NCBI GenBank assembly: GCA_937923405.1
Contig: CALDUY010000029.1
Span: 62,001-126,000, forward strand
Direction of reading: 5' to 3'
Length of the DNA: 64,000 nt
Origin: an uncultured Gemmataceae bacterium
Lineage (GTDB): Bacteria; Planctomycetota; Planctomycetia; Gemmatales; Gemmataceae
Position numbers and translations under genes: made by a program. The notes beneath the pieces are model-generated. The model made no database searches, was not told the DNA's origin, and saw nothing but the letters and a program-made list of their open reading frames with translations. This document shows positions 26,519 through 34,497 of the stretch, one piece after another; position 1 is the first letter of the stretch, and each line of letters begins with the position of its first letter.

Positions 26519-26658
26519 AACGCCTCCTTGGCGAAAGGATACCAACGATGCCGAGTGGGCGTGTCTCTTTATTATTACGGGAAGGGCCAACGCGAGAATA
26601 CGTTCCCGACCAAGGCGACGGCGAAGCTCTCCATACTAGCCAACCCAGAGGTAGGCCG

Positions 26659-27903
26659 ATGTCCGTGACATTCAGTCGGTTCAGCGAGGGACTGCAAAGC
26701 GAAAAGGCGTTCGACGTGCTGGCCGTGGCTCACACGCTCAAGGCACGCGGCAAAGAGGTGATCGAACTGCAGATCGGCGACAGCCCGTTTCCGACGACGA
26801 AGCACGCTCGGGAAGCCGGCCTAGCGGCCATCGTCGCCGGCCAGACGCACTATTGCCCCTCGCCCGGTCTGCCGGCCTTGCGGCAAACCCTGGCCAGCAA
26901 CTACACCCGCGAGTTTGGCGTGGCGATTGGACCGGAGAACATCGTTATTGGGCCGGGGGCCAAGCTGTTCGAGCAATACTTCTGCGAACTATTTCTCGAA
27001 CCCGGCGATCGCGTGCTGGTCTTCTCGCCGCATTTTCCGACCTATCAGCCAAACATCGAACGTCGCGGCGCAGTTGTGGTGACGGCTCCGCTGCGGCAAG
27101 AGCAGGCCTTCCGTCCTGACCTCGCCGCGATCGAACAGTTTCTCGACTCGCATCCGCGCGCCCGAGCGATCTTTCTCAACTCGCCGCACAATCCGACGGG
27201 CGGCGTGGCCACCAGCGACGACTTGGCTGCATTGGCGCGACTCATTCGTGGCCGCGATGTCGCCGTCTTTTCTGACGAGCCGTACTGCCACATGGTCTGG
27301 CACGGACGACACGAGACACTGTTGGCCCAGCCGGGCATGCTGGAACAGACGGTCGCCTGTTACACCTTCAGCAAGTCGTACAGCATGAGCGGCTGGCGGC
27401 TGGGTTACGCGGTCTGTCAGCCACGCACCGCCGAGTTGCTGGGCAAGATGGTAAACACGACTCTATCCTGTGTGCCGCCTTTCGTGCAACTCGCCGGAGT
27501 AGCGGCCATCGAACACGACGCTGCCGAACGCGACGAGATAATGGCCCAGTTTCGTCGCAAGGTCGAACTGCTGGTGGCGGCGCTGAAGACCGTTCCGGGC
27601 GTGCAAGTTGAAATGCCGGCGGGCACCTTCTATGTTTTCCCCAATGTCGAGATAATTTGTCGTCAATATGGCATCACCTCGCATGGCCTGGCGATGTATC
27701 TCCTAGAGGGCGCGGACGAGCAGCTAGGCATCGCCTGTCTGGGCGGCGAATGCTTCGGCCCAGCCGGAGCCGGTTTTCTCCGCTTCAGTTGTGCCGAACC
27801 GGACGAGCGGCTGATCCGGGCCATCGATTTCCTGCGCGACGCCATCGAGCGAAGCGAGCGCGTAGCCCGCTACCTCGACCAACACGCCGAATACCGCCGC
27901 TGA
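26659..27903 (+). CDS. PLP-dependent class I/II aminotransferase (AspC/AlaT-like)
   Basis: 414 residues from ATG 26659, preceded by AGAGGTAGG; the open frame extends upstream to 26548 without family similarity. Fold-type I features are all present: HYCPSPGLPALRQTL, the PLP-contacting FLNSPHNPTGGV, FSDEPYCHMVW, and the Schiff-base Lys in YTFSKSYSMSGWRLGY near residue 237, with the substrate-carboxylate Arg in GFLRFSCAEPDERL. The product transfers an amino group between an amino acid and a 2-oxo acid; motifs suggest the aspartate/alanine-type subgroup, but specificity is not determined. It is divergent from the M16 gene. Confidence 0.92.
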   Translation: MSVTFSRFSEGLQSEKAFDVLAVAHTLKARGKEVIELQIGDSPFPTTKHAREAGLAAIVAGQTHYCPSPGLPALRQTLASNYTREFGVAIGPENIVIGPGAKLFEQYFCELFLEPGDRVLVFSPHFPTYQPNIERRGAVVVTAPLRQEQAFRPDLAAIEQFLDSHPRARAIFLNSPHNPTGGVATSDDLAALARLIRGRDVAVFSDEPYCHMVWHGRHETLLAQPGMLEQTVACYTFSKSYSMSGWRLGYAVCQPRTAELLGKMVNTTLSCVPPFVQLAGVAAIEHDAAERDEIMAQFRRKVELLVAALKTVPGVQVEMPAGTFYVFPNVEIICRQYGITSHGLAMYLLEGADEQLGIACLGGECFGPAGAGFLRFSCAEPDERLIRAIDFLRDAIERSERVARYLDQHAEYRR

Positions 27904-27916
27904 GCAACTTTTTGCT

Positions 27917-27933
27917 TGACAACCTCCTTGTCA
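27917..27933. promoter_or_regulatory. Interrupted palindrome overlapping a TTGACA box
   Basis: TGACAA (27917-27922) and TTGTCA (27928-27933) form a perfect 6-bp inverted repeat with a 5-base spacer. The left arm overlaps TTGACA at 27916, a consensus -35 hexamer, 79 bases before the ATG at 28000. No convincing -10 box follows at the correct distance. It could be an operator or merely a short hairpin after the aminotransferase stop. Confidence 0.3.
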
Positions 27934-27999
27934 GATGGGAAAACGACCTCACACACTCGGACGGAGTGCAGGCACGTTCTCCCCGGCAAGGAGGCATCG

Positions 28000-28644
28000 A
28001 TGGTTCAGGCATCCTTGAGTTCGACCGATTCCGCTGAGGCGTCCAGTCACATTCAAGAGCCTCTTCAGACCGAGTTCCGCCCGACGCCAGCGTCGTTTTT
28101 GGAATCGTTGCAGGCGCTGCATCTGCATCAACTCCGCCACCTACGCTTGCATGGAACCGATCCGACTCAACACCCGGATTTTGTCTGGATGTTGACGCGC
28201 TTGTTGGAACAAGTGACGACCGTGGAAGTGCATGCTCCAAGCCTGGTGCCGCACTTCGTGGTCAAGAAACTGGAGCAACTGCCGGCGGAGCGCGTCACGC
28301 TGTACAAGCCGCTAGTACTACCCGGCGAAGTCTGGCCGCATCAGTTGCAGCAACAGCTTCACCTTTTTAGCCGACTGGGGCCGCGCGTCCTTGTGGGGAT
28401 CGATCTGTTGTTCACTTCGGTCAAGCTCGATTATGCTCTGAAGTGGATCGAGCAGTATCAGTTGGCTCGTCGAGTGCGGCTGGAACTACGGCCGCAACCC
28501 CAATCAGACGACGCGGAACTAGTACGAATGTTCGGCGAAAGTGTTAGCCGGGCTCAGACACACGGGGTAGTCCTGGAACTGGATCCGCCACCGGGGCCAA
28601 CTCTGGAACTGCTCCCCGATGGACGTGTTCTGCTGGCACCGTGA
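28000..28644 (+). CDS. Cysteine-free radical-SAM-barrel-like protein
   Basis: 214 residues from ATG 28000 with a perfect AAGGAGG five bases upstream; the frame is open to 27916 but that part looks non-coding. Patterns such as LRHLRLHGTDPTQHPDFVWML resemble the GGEP-strand region of radical SAM barrels (IRLTGGEPTLHPDF-type), and later alternating strands and helices (VTTVEVHAP; RVLVGIDLLFTSVKLDYALKW; GVVLELDPPPG) fit a partial TIM barrel. There is not a single cysteine, so no CxxxCxxC iron-sulfur site can exist. It may be a catalytically dead relative or an unrelated barrel. It converges with mcsB. Confidence 0.6.
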   Translation: MVQASLSSTDSAEASSHIQEPLQTEFRPTPASFLESLQALHLHQLRHLRLHGTDPTQHPDFVWMLTRLLEQVTTVEVHAPSLVPHFVVKKLEQLPAERVTLYKPLVLPGEVWPHQLQQQLHLFSRLGPRVLVGIDLLFTSVKLDYALKWIEQYQLARRVRLELRPQPQSDDAELVRMFGESVSRAQTHGVVLELDPPPGPTLELLPDGRVLLAP

Positions 28645-28650
28645 GCCAGG

Positions 28651-29718
28651 TTAGTTGGGCATGGCACCAGCTTCACGAAGTCGCGTGCGCAGATAGCGTG
28701 CCCGAGCGGCATTGCGTTCCTCACCGTCCAACGTCGTGCCCATCAATTTTTGCAAATGAGCCGGTTGGGTGTGGATGAACAGTTCATTAACGGTGGGAAT
28801 GGTGATGTCGTCGATCAGCTTGAGGTTGATGCCCAGACGCACATAGGAGAGCAGTTCCATCGTCTCTTCCGAGGTCATCATGGTGGCTGAGCAGAGGGTG
28901 CCGTGGGCCCGAGAGATCTTGTCCTGTAGGCTCTGCTTGTTCTCGCGGAGCCAGGTTTGTCGGGCCATCCGCTCGTACTGCACGATCTCCAGGATGGTGG
29001 TCTGGATCTCTTCGAGGATGCGTGGCTCGCTCTTGCCGAGAGTGATCTGGTTGGAAATCTGGTAGAAATGGCCAGAAGCGCGGCTGCCCTCGCCGTAGAG
29101 TCCGCGGACGGCGAGATTGATCTTCTGGAGGGAGCGAAAGACTTTTTCGATCTGTTTTGTATGTTCAAGAGCGGGCAGGTGCAGCATGACGCTGGCCCGC
29201 ATGCCAGTACCCACGTTGGTGGGGCAGGCAGTCAAGTAGCCGAACTCCTCGCTGTAGGCGTAGGTGATCCGTTCTTCGAGCATGTCATCGACGCGGTCGA
29301 TCTCCTCCCAGGCTTCGTTGAGGGTGAAGCCGGCACGCATAACCTGCAGACGGAGATGATCCTCCTCGTTAACCATTAGGCTGACGGTTTCGTGTTCTCC
29401 CAAAGCCACACCGCGCGGCCCCTCCGAGGCGGCAAATTCACGGCTGATGAGTTGGCGTTCGACGAGGAACTGGCGATCCAAAGGCGACAAGCCAGGAACA
29501 TTGACGTAGCCTAGCTTGGGCGTGATGTCGAGTTTGCTAATGCGATCGCGCAGCAGTGACTCGATCTCGGCCTTTTGATAGCTGGAGGCACGATTGGTGA
29601 ACGGAAAGGCCGCTAAATTACGGGCGAGGCGAACCCGGCTGGAGATAACGATGTCGGACTCTGGGCCGCTGCCTCGCAACCACTCACCACTGGTATGAGT
29701 CAGGCTATCCAGATTCAT
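28651..29718 (-). CDS. mcsB: Protein arginine kinase McsB
   Basis: 355 residues from ATG 29718, overlapping the end of the upstream mcsA by 14 bases. The guanido-kinase fold shows DIVISSRVRLARNLAAFPF, the region GEHETVSLMVNEEDHLR, AYSEEFGYLTACPTNVGTG and RASVMLHLPAL, plus a C-terminal ISRAHGTLCSATMMTSEETM. McsB phosphorylates protein arginines to mark them for ClpCP degradation in Firmicutes, with McsA as activator. Length is normal. No ctsR or clpC is in this window, so the classical ctsR-mcsA-mcsB-clpC operon is not conserved here. Confidence 0.95.
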   Translation of the reverse strand: MNLDSLTHTSGEWLRGSGPESDIVISSRVRLARNLAAFPFTNRASSYQKAEIESLLRDRISKLDITPKLGYVNVPGLSPLDRQFLVERQLISREFAASEGPRGVALGEHETVSLMVNEEDHLRLQVMRAGFTLNEAWEEIDRVDDMLEERITYAYSEEFGYLTACPTNVGTGMRASVMLHLPALEHTKQIEKVFRSLQKINLAVRGLYGEGSRASGHFYQISNQITLGKSEPRILEEIQTTILEIVQYERMARQTWLRENKQSLQDKISRAHGTLCSATMMTSEETMELLSYVRLGINLKLIDDITIPTVNELFIHTQPAHLQKLMGTTLDGEERNAARARYLRTRLREAGAMPN

Positions 29719-30202
29719 CCGTGGTTTCCCTTTCTCGGAGCAAGTCTCGAATACGAGCGGCTTCTTCGTAGGCTTCGGCTTCCACGGCCGATTGAAGCTG
29801 CCGCCGCAACAGTGCAACCTCGACCAAGCGATCGGTAGCTGGAGACCCTTGCCGGGGCGTCTTGCCCTGATGGCGGGTCGAACGATGGATTCGCTGCAAC
29901 AGTGGGTCGAGTCCGCGTCTAAATACAGTGTAGTCGTGCGGACAGCCCAGCCGACCGACCCCGCGAAACTCCATATATTTGATACCACAAATCGGGCAGG
30001 CAAGGCGAGCTAACTCGTCCATCTCGGGGCCAAGATGCTGCCCAATCAGGGATTGCAAGATGGCCGGCAGGTTTAATTCTTGCTGCTTAACCAGCTGCTG
30101 AGCCTCGGCGCACGCCTGGCACAAGTGCAGTTCCTTCTTTTTATTATTAACAATGTCCGTCAGGTGAACGGTAGCCGGCTTGGAACAGAATTGACACTTC
30201 AC
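29705..30202 (-). CDS. mcsA: McsA-like zinc protein with UvrB/UvrC motif (adjacent to mcsB)
   Basis: 165 residues from the GTG at 30202, which places VKCQFC at the N-terminus and has AGGAAGG upstream; longer in-frame starts exist to 30325. Cysteine pairs C3/C6, C28/C31 and C69/C72 are in McsA positions. The fourth pair is altered: GCPHDY has one Cys (87) and a His where McsA of Bacillus has CxxC. The C-terminal UvrB/UvrC-type helix pair is RRQLQSAVEAEAYEEAARIR. McsA activates the arginine kinase McsB. The 14-base overlap with mcsB argues for coupled synthesis. Confidence 0.88.
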   Translation of the reverse strand: MKCQFCSKPATVHLTDIVNNKKKELHLCQACAEAQQLVKQQELNLPAILQSLIGQHLGPEMDELARLACPICGIKYMEFRGVGRLGCPHDYTVFRRGLDPLLQRIHRSTRHQGKTPRQGSPATDRLVEVALLRRQLQSAVEAEAYEEAARIRDLLRERETTDESG

Positions 30203-30272
30203 GCCAGCTGTCCTTCCTGAGTGTCCCGCCATGAGAGCCGTTCCACCAGGGCCGCTCTCAACCAAGCCCGCG

Positions 30273-30737
30273 TTAGTTTTCTTCCAGCTGGCGAATCCGA
30301 TCACGCAGCTGAGCGGCCTCTTCATACGCTTCTCGATGCACCGCCAGAGAAAGCTGTTTGCGCAGCTGAGTTAATTCCGCCTGCATTTGTTTACACTGTG
30401 GCAAGCGACGAGGAACCTTGCCACAGTGGCGCGTCTCGCCGTGGATGTTCTCCAGCAGTTGGAGCAACTCTTCGCGAAACACTTCATAGTCGTGCGGACA
30501 GCCCAGCCGACCGGTATTACGAAAATCGACGAACTTGATGCCGCAGGCTTCGCAAACTCGATTGGCCCCATCCAGATCGTCGTCGCGAATGGAGCCTTTA
30601 GCTGCAGCTTTTGGCTGGGGTTCGGAGAGATACTTGTGAGCACAAACCTCGCACAAATGTAACTCCTCGACATGATCTTCGCCGAGGATTTCCGTAATGT
30701 GCAACGAGGCGGCATTGGGACATTTCTGACACTTCAT
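30273..30737 (-). CDS. Second McsA-like UvrB/UvrC-motif zinc protein
   Basis: 154 residues beginning MKCQKCPNAASLHITEIL. Cysteine pairs C3/C6, C29/C32 and C62/C65 match McsA, and again the last site is GCPHDY (Cys 80) rather than CxxC. The C-terminal helices LRKQLSLAVHREAYEEAAQL form the UvrB/UvrC motif. It lies 70 bases upstream of the mcsA at 30202 on the same strand, so mcsA-like, mcsA and mcsB probably form one operon. The two McsA-like proteins share the layout but differ clearly in sequence, so the duplication is not recent. Confidence 0.88.
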   Translation of the reverse strand: MKCQKCPNAASLHITEILGEDHVEELHLCEVCAHKYLSEPQPKAAAKGSIRDDDLDGANRVCEACGIKFVDFRNTGRLGCPHDYEVFREELLQLLENIHGETRHCGKVPRRLPQCKQMQAELTQLRKQLSLAVHREAYEEAAQLRDRIRQLEEN

Positions 30738-30834
30738 CGCCGCTTACCTCAACGGGCCGAGGCCGGTACATCGGCCTCATGTGCCATTCTAACAGGGGGG
30801 GGTATCCTGTCAAGCAGAGGGTCCAAGCTCTCGT

Positions 30835-32271
30835 TTAACGGAACACTCGTGCATCTGCCTCCTCGCTCTCATACCAACGATCCAGCACGACCAGATCGCG
30901 GGATTGTCCGCCCGGAGTGCCGAACGGCTCTGGCCAGAAGCGACGATGCAGTACTCGCACCCGCAGTCGTTTCGGGACATCGGCGAACTCGAACCTCTGC
31001 TGGTCGGGCTGATGCGGTATCAAGCGCATATCGCGGATCTCTAATGGCGTTTTCCAGAAAGCCACCGGAGCTTCCGGCTCATCGTTCGTCGGCCAGCGGG
31101 CATAGATTCGCCCGGCGCGACCAGCATAGCCTCCTGCCGCTGGAGGCAATCGCGGGCCACCGACTTGCGCCAACGCTTGATTCTTCTCATCGAACGCTTC
31201 GACGAGCAGCAGCAGTTGGCGATCGACAAATCCCGTGGGCACACGATGACCGACGTTCTCGGCGACGAGGCGCGTGGTCACTCGGCGGCCATCACGCTGC
31301 AGCGTTAGCCGTACCGACTGACGTAGCATGTCCAGCTGCGAGCCGTCCCAGAAGCGATGATTTCCCAGCGTCCAGGCATCGCGCGGAAGTCCGCCATGGC
31401 CTGGGGCGATGTTGCTCATCCGTCCGGTCGGCTTCATGTGGCAATGCTGACAGTGTAGACCGGCTCGGGCCGCTGGACTGTCCAGCCATTCGCTGTAGGT
31501 CGAGTAGACGCGCACGCCGAACAACACGCCTTCATGGCAGGCGGCACAGTAGCGGCTGTCACGGTAGAACGGCGAGTAGGCATCCTCGCCGCGATCTACA
31601 TCATCTAGTGGGCCAAAGAACAACTGGCCGTGTTTGGGCCGCAGTACGTCGAGCAGGAACCGGCCATGCGTCAAGCCGATCTCTCCCTGGCCTAGCTCAC
31701 GGATTTTGTGGCAATAGTCGCAGTGAACGCCGCGAGCGGCCACACCGCGCACCTCAGTCAGATCGAAGACGGCCTCACCGCGGGCCGTCGGCGCGTGACA
31801 GGAGGCGCACACCCCAGAGCCGTCTGGATGCTCCCGCAACAGATGAGTGTAGACTCCTTGGAATGAGGGCGAATTTACGGAGCGAGAATGTCGGCTACTT
31901 TGCCACTCTGAATAAATCTCTGCATGACAGTTGCCACAGCGCTGCTCGTCGGTCGGCTTGGGAGTGGGATCGATCCACTGGTAGTCGGGATAATCGGCGT
32001 CGGGCAAGCGCTGCAGGCGCAACGGTCTGCCGGGGTCGGCTCCGGCGATGAAAAAGTCCGGATGCCAGGCGGTCCAGCGTCGGCCCGGCGGGAGACGGAA
32101 CCACCCTGCCGAGTCGGTCAAGGTGTGCCGCTCCGTCGCTTGCAGGCGCACGAGAACGCCGGGCAAAGGTGGTTCGACGCGACCGAGCCAGTCCGTCGAG
32201 CGCGTCGTCGGCCACACGGCCACTGCCGCCAGACACAGCCCCAGCAAAGGCACAAGTCGGAGGCCGCTCAC
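30835..32271 (-). CDS. Exported pentahaem cytochrome c-type protein
   Basis: 478 residues. The N-terminus (LRLVPLLGLCLAAVAVWPTT) is a signal peptide. Five CxxCH haem-attachment motifs are visible: CGNCH near residue 114, then CASCH, CDYCH, CAACH and CQHCH, the last followed by MKPTGRM. The region before the haems (GVLVRLQATERHTLTDSAGWFRLP) looks like a carboxypeptidase-regulatory-like beta domain. The ~160 residues after the last haem motif are soluble and unrecognised. The architecture fits the cytochrome c554/hydroxylamine-oxidoreductase-like group of electron-transfer proteins in the periplasm. The GTG start overlaps the S9 peptidase stop in a GTGA, so translation is coupled. Confidence 0.88.
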   Translation of the reverse strand: MSGLRLVPLLGLCLAAVAVWPTTRSTDWLGRVEPPLPGVLVRLQATERHTLTDSAGWFRLPPGRRWTAWHPDFFIAGADPGRPLRLQRLPDADYPDYQWIDPTPKPTDEQRCGNCHAEIYSEWQSSRHSRSVNSPSFQGVYTHLLREHPDGSGVCASCHAPTARGEAVFDLTEVRGVAARGVHCDYCHKIRELGQGEIGLTHGRFLLDVLRPKHGQLFFGPLDDVDRGEDAYSPFYRDSRYCAACHEGVLFGVRVYSTYSEWLDSPAARAGLHCQHCHMKPTGRMSNIAPGHGGLPRDAWTLGNHRFWDGSQLDMLRQSVRLTLQRDGRRVTTRLVAENVGHRVPTGFVDRQLLLLVEAFDEKNQALAQVGGPRLPPAAGGYAGRAGRIYARWPTNDEPEAPVAFWKTPLEIRDMRLIPHQPDQQRFEFADVPKRLRVRVLHRRFWPEPFGTPGGQSRDLVVLDRWYESEEADARVFR

Positions 32272-34409
32272 TCGCCACCCGGAGTCACATACTTCGTCAG
32301 CCAGCCAAACACCTCCTTATGCCAGTATTCGCTGTTTTTGGGCTTGAGTACCCAGTGGCCCTCGTCGGGGAAGTTGATCATGCGGCTAGGCACTTTAAGC
32401 CTCTGTAATGTCGTGAATAGTTCGTGTCCCTGGCCAATGGGGCAGCGGAAATCGAGGTCGTTGTGGATCACCAACATCGGTGTTTTGAACTTGGCCAGGT
32501 TGGCCGCGTACTTGTGCGGCGAATGCTTCTCGTAAGAATGGCGATTCTTGCCCCAGGGTGGCCCACCATGCTCCCACTCATCGAACCAAAGTTCATCGGT
32601 GGTGGCGTACATGCTCTCGAAGTTCCAGACGCTACAGTGAGTGATGAGGCACTTGAATTTGCCGGTGTTGACAGCGAACCAGTTCATCATATAGCCGCCG
32701 AACGAGGCTCCCGCCGCCCCCATGCGGTTCTTGTCGATGTAGGGCTGACTCTCCAGATACTCGACGCCCTTCATCAGATCCTCGTAGCACTTGCCGCCCC
32801 AGTCGCCGGAGATCTCATCGACGTACTTCTGGCCAAAGCCGGTGCTGCCGCGCGGATTGGGCAGGGCGACGACGTAGCCCTGGGCGGCCCACAGCGACGG
32901 GCACCAGCGGAAACTCCAACCGTCCTCCCACGCCCCCTGGGGTCCGCCGTGGACCAGATAGGCCAGCGGCCATTTCAGCTTGGGATCGAAGCCCGGCGGT
33001 TTGAGGATCCACATCTGCATCGGCGTACCGTCGGCTCCTGGAATGGAGACGGTTTCTGGCTCAGGCAAGTTGAGGGATCCGAGAAGTCGGTTATTGGCCT
33101 TGCTCACGGGAGTGGGCGGCACAGGCTTGGCACTGCCCACGTCGGCCAGCGTGAAAACCTCCGGCGGAGCGGTCATGCGAGCCACGGTCAAGGCCAGTTG
33201 CCGACCACTGGCATCAACCGACAGTGAACCAACCACTCCTTTCTCGACCACCGGCTCGGTGATTTTCCCCTGCTCCGAAACGGCGAAAAGAGGTCGGCGT
33301 CCCTGAAAATCAGCGGCGAAGACGAACCCCGTCCCGGTCTTGCCCTGGTGCGTGACTTTGGCCCAGGCGTAGTCGTCGATGGAGCCGGCTGGCGACTTCG
33401 CCGCCACACGCGGTTTGCTCTGAAATGAGCCATCGGCGGCAGTGTCCACCACCATCAGCACCCACTGATCGGCCTCGTAGCCGGGCCGCTTCTGCGCCCG
33501 GTAGGCCAGCTTCTTGCCGTCCGGCGAGAACTTCGGAGCGCCATCGGCAGCGGCGTTGTCCTTGGTCAAATTTTCCGCCTCTCCACCGGCCACGGGAACA
33601 CGCCAGATGTCGTAATTGGTACTCCATGCCTCATCTTCCAGCGGTGGAGCGGTGAAGAGCAGATATTTGCCGTCCGGGCTGAAGGTGTGGTCGTCGCCCA
33701 GGGCGAAGGTCGTTGAGGTAGGCACGGCGTCGCGGTCGCCAGGGGTGACGTCGCGTGGCTCACCGGCCTTGCCGTTCTTGAACGGCATCACGAACAGATG
33801 TTGTCGCTTGTCTTCGACGTAGCTGTCCCAATGGCGGAAGAACAGACGGTTGAACACCTTGGCCTTAACGGGATTCTTCTCGATCTCTTCGAGCTTCTTC
33901 TTGTTCAGCGCGTCAGACTCCTTGAACGGTTTGTCGGAGAATTCTGGATAGACGGCGGAGACGAAGGCGATCATCGAGCCGTCCGGCGACCAGATGGCAT
34001 CGCTGGCGTCGGTGCTGAGAGAGGTTAGCTGGCGAGCCTCACCACCGTCCAGCGAGATGAGAAACAGTTGACTGCCGCCTGCTCGATTGGACTCGAACAG
34101 AAGGTGTTTGCCATCCGGACTCCAGCGCGGGTGGCGATCCTTCTTGCCGTCGGCGGTGAGCTGGCGCGGCTCGCCCTTGCCCACGGGAGCGATCCAGATC
34201 GACGAAGTGATCTTGTTCTCAGCGAGGTTGACCTGACCGACGACGTAGGCGATGTGCTTGCCGTCCGGACTGATTTGGGGATCGCTAATCCGCTTGAAGC
34301 GGAACAGATCCTCCAGTTTCATCGGACGGCGTTTGTCCTGGGCCATGGCCGACGAGGTGGTGAGGCCAAGCAGCACACAAGCGAACAGCAGAGCTAGCAA
34401 GCGTTCCAT
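32268..34409 (-). CDS. Exported S9 family prolyl oligopeptidase-like serine peptidase
   Basis: 713 residues from ATG 34409, with AAGGA seven bases upstream; the open frame continues to 34490. The signal peptide is LLALLFACVLLGLTTSSAMA. A beta-propeller of WD40-like PD40 repeats covers about 35-420 (ISPDGKHIAYVVGQ; RWSPDGKHLLFESN; WSPDGSMIAFVSAV). The alpha/beta hydrolase domain has Ser in GAAGASFGGYMMNW near 569, Asp in HNDLDFRCPIGQ near 652 and His in DEGHWVLKP near 684. This is the acylaminoacyl-peptidase/DPP-type subfamily, cleaving short peptides outside the cytoplasm. It is the promoter-proximal gene of a two-gene unit with the pentahaem cytochrome. Confidence 0.95.
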   Translation of the reverse strand: MERLLALLFACVLLGLTTSSAMAQDKRRPMKLEDLFRFKRISDPQISPDGKHIAYVVGQVNLAENKITSSIWIAPVGKGEPRQLTADGKKDRHPRWSPDGKHLLFESNRAGGSQLFLISLDGGEARQLTSLSTDASDAIWSPDGSMIAFVSAVYPEFSDKPFKESDALNKKKLEEIEKNPVKAKVFNRLFFRHWDSYVEDKRQHLFVMPFKNGKAGEPRDVTPGDRDAVPTSTTFALGDDHTFSPDGKYLLFTAPPLEDEAWSTNYDIWRVPVAGGEAENLTKDNAAADGAPKFSPDGKKLAYRAQKRPGYEADQWVLMVVDTAADGSFQSKPRVAAKSPAGSIDDYAWAKVTHQGKTGTGFVFAADFQGRRPLFAVSEQGKITEPVVEKGVVGSLSVDASGRQLALTVARMTAPPEVFTLADVGSAKPVPPTPVSKANNRLLGSLNLPEPETVSIPGADGTPMQMWILKPPGFDPKLKWPLAYLVHGGPQGAWEDGWSFRWCPSLWAAQGYVVALPNPRGSTGFGQKYVDEISGDWGGKCYEDLMKGVEYLESQPYIDKNRMGAAGASFGGYMMNWFAVNTGKFKCLITHCSVWNFESMYATTDELWFDEWEHGGPPWGKNRHSYEKHSPHKYAANLAKFKTPMLVIHNDLDFRCPIGQGHELFTTLQRLKVPSRMINFPDEGHWVLKPKNSEYWHKEVFGWLTKYVTPGGE

Positions 34410-34497
34410 GGAGCATCCTTCATACAAGTAATGATTCGGAATCCGGATGGAGTTCACTTTGAGGGCATCAGACGACGATGGCAAGAGCAAGACGGGT

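Noticed and set aside
30672-32051. Plus-strand open frame of 459 codons
   Set aside because: It lies opposite the pentahaem cytochrome and part of an mcsA-like gene, is Arg/Ser/His-rich, and shows no domain.
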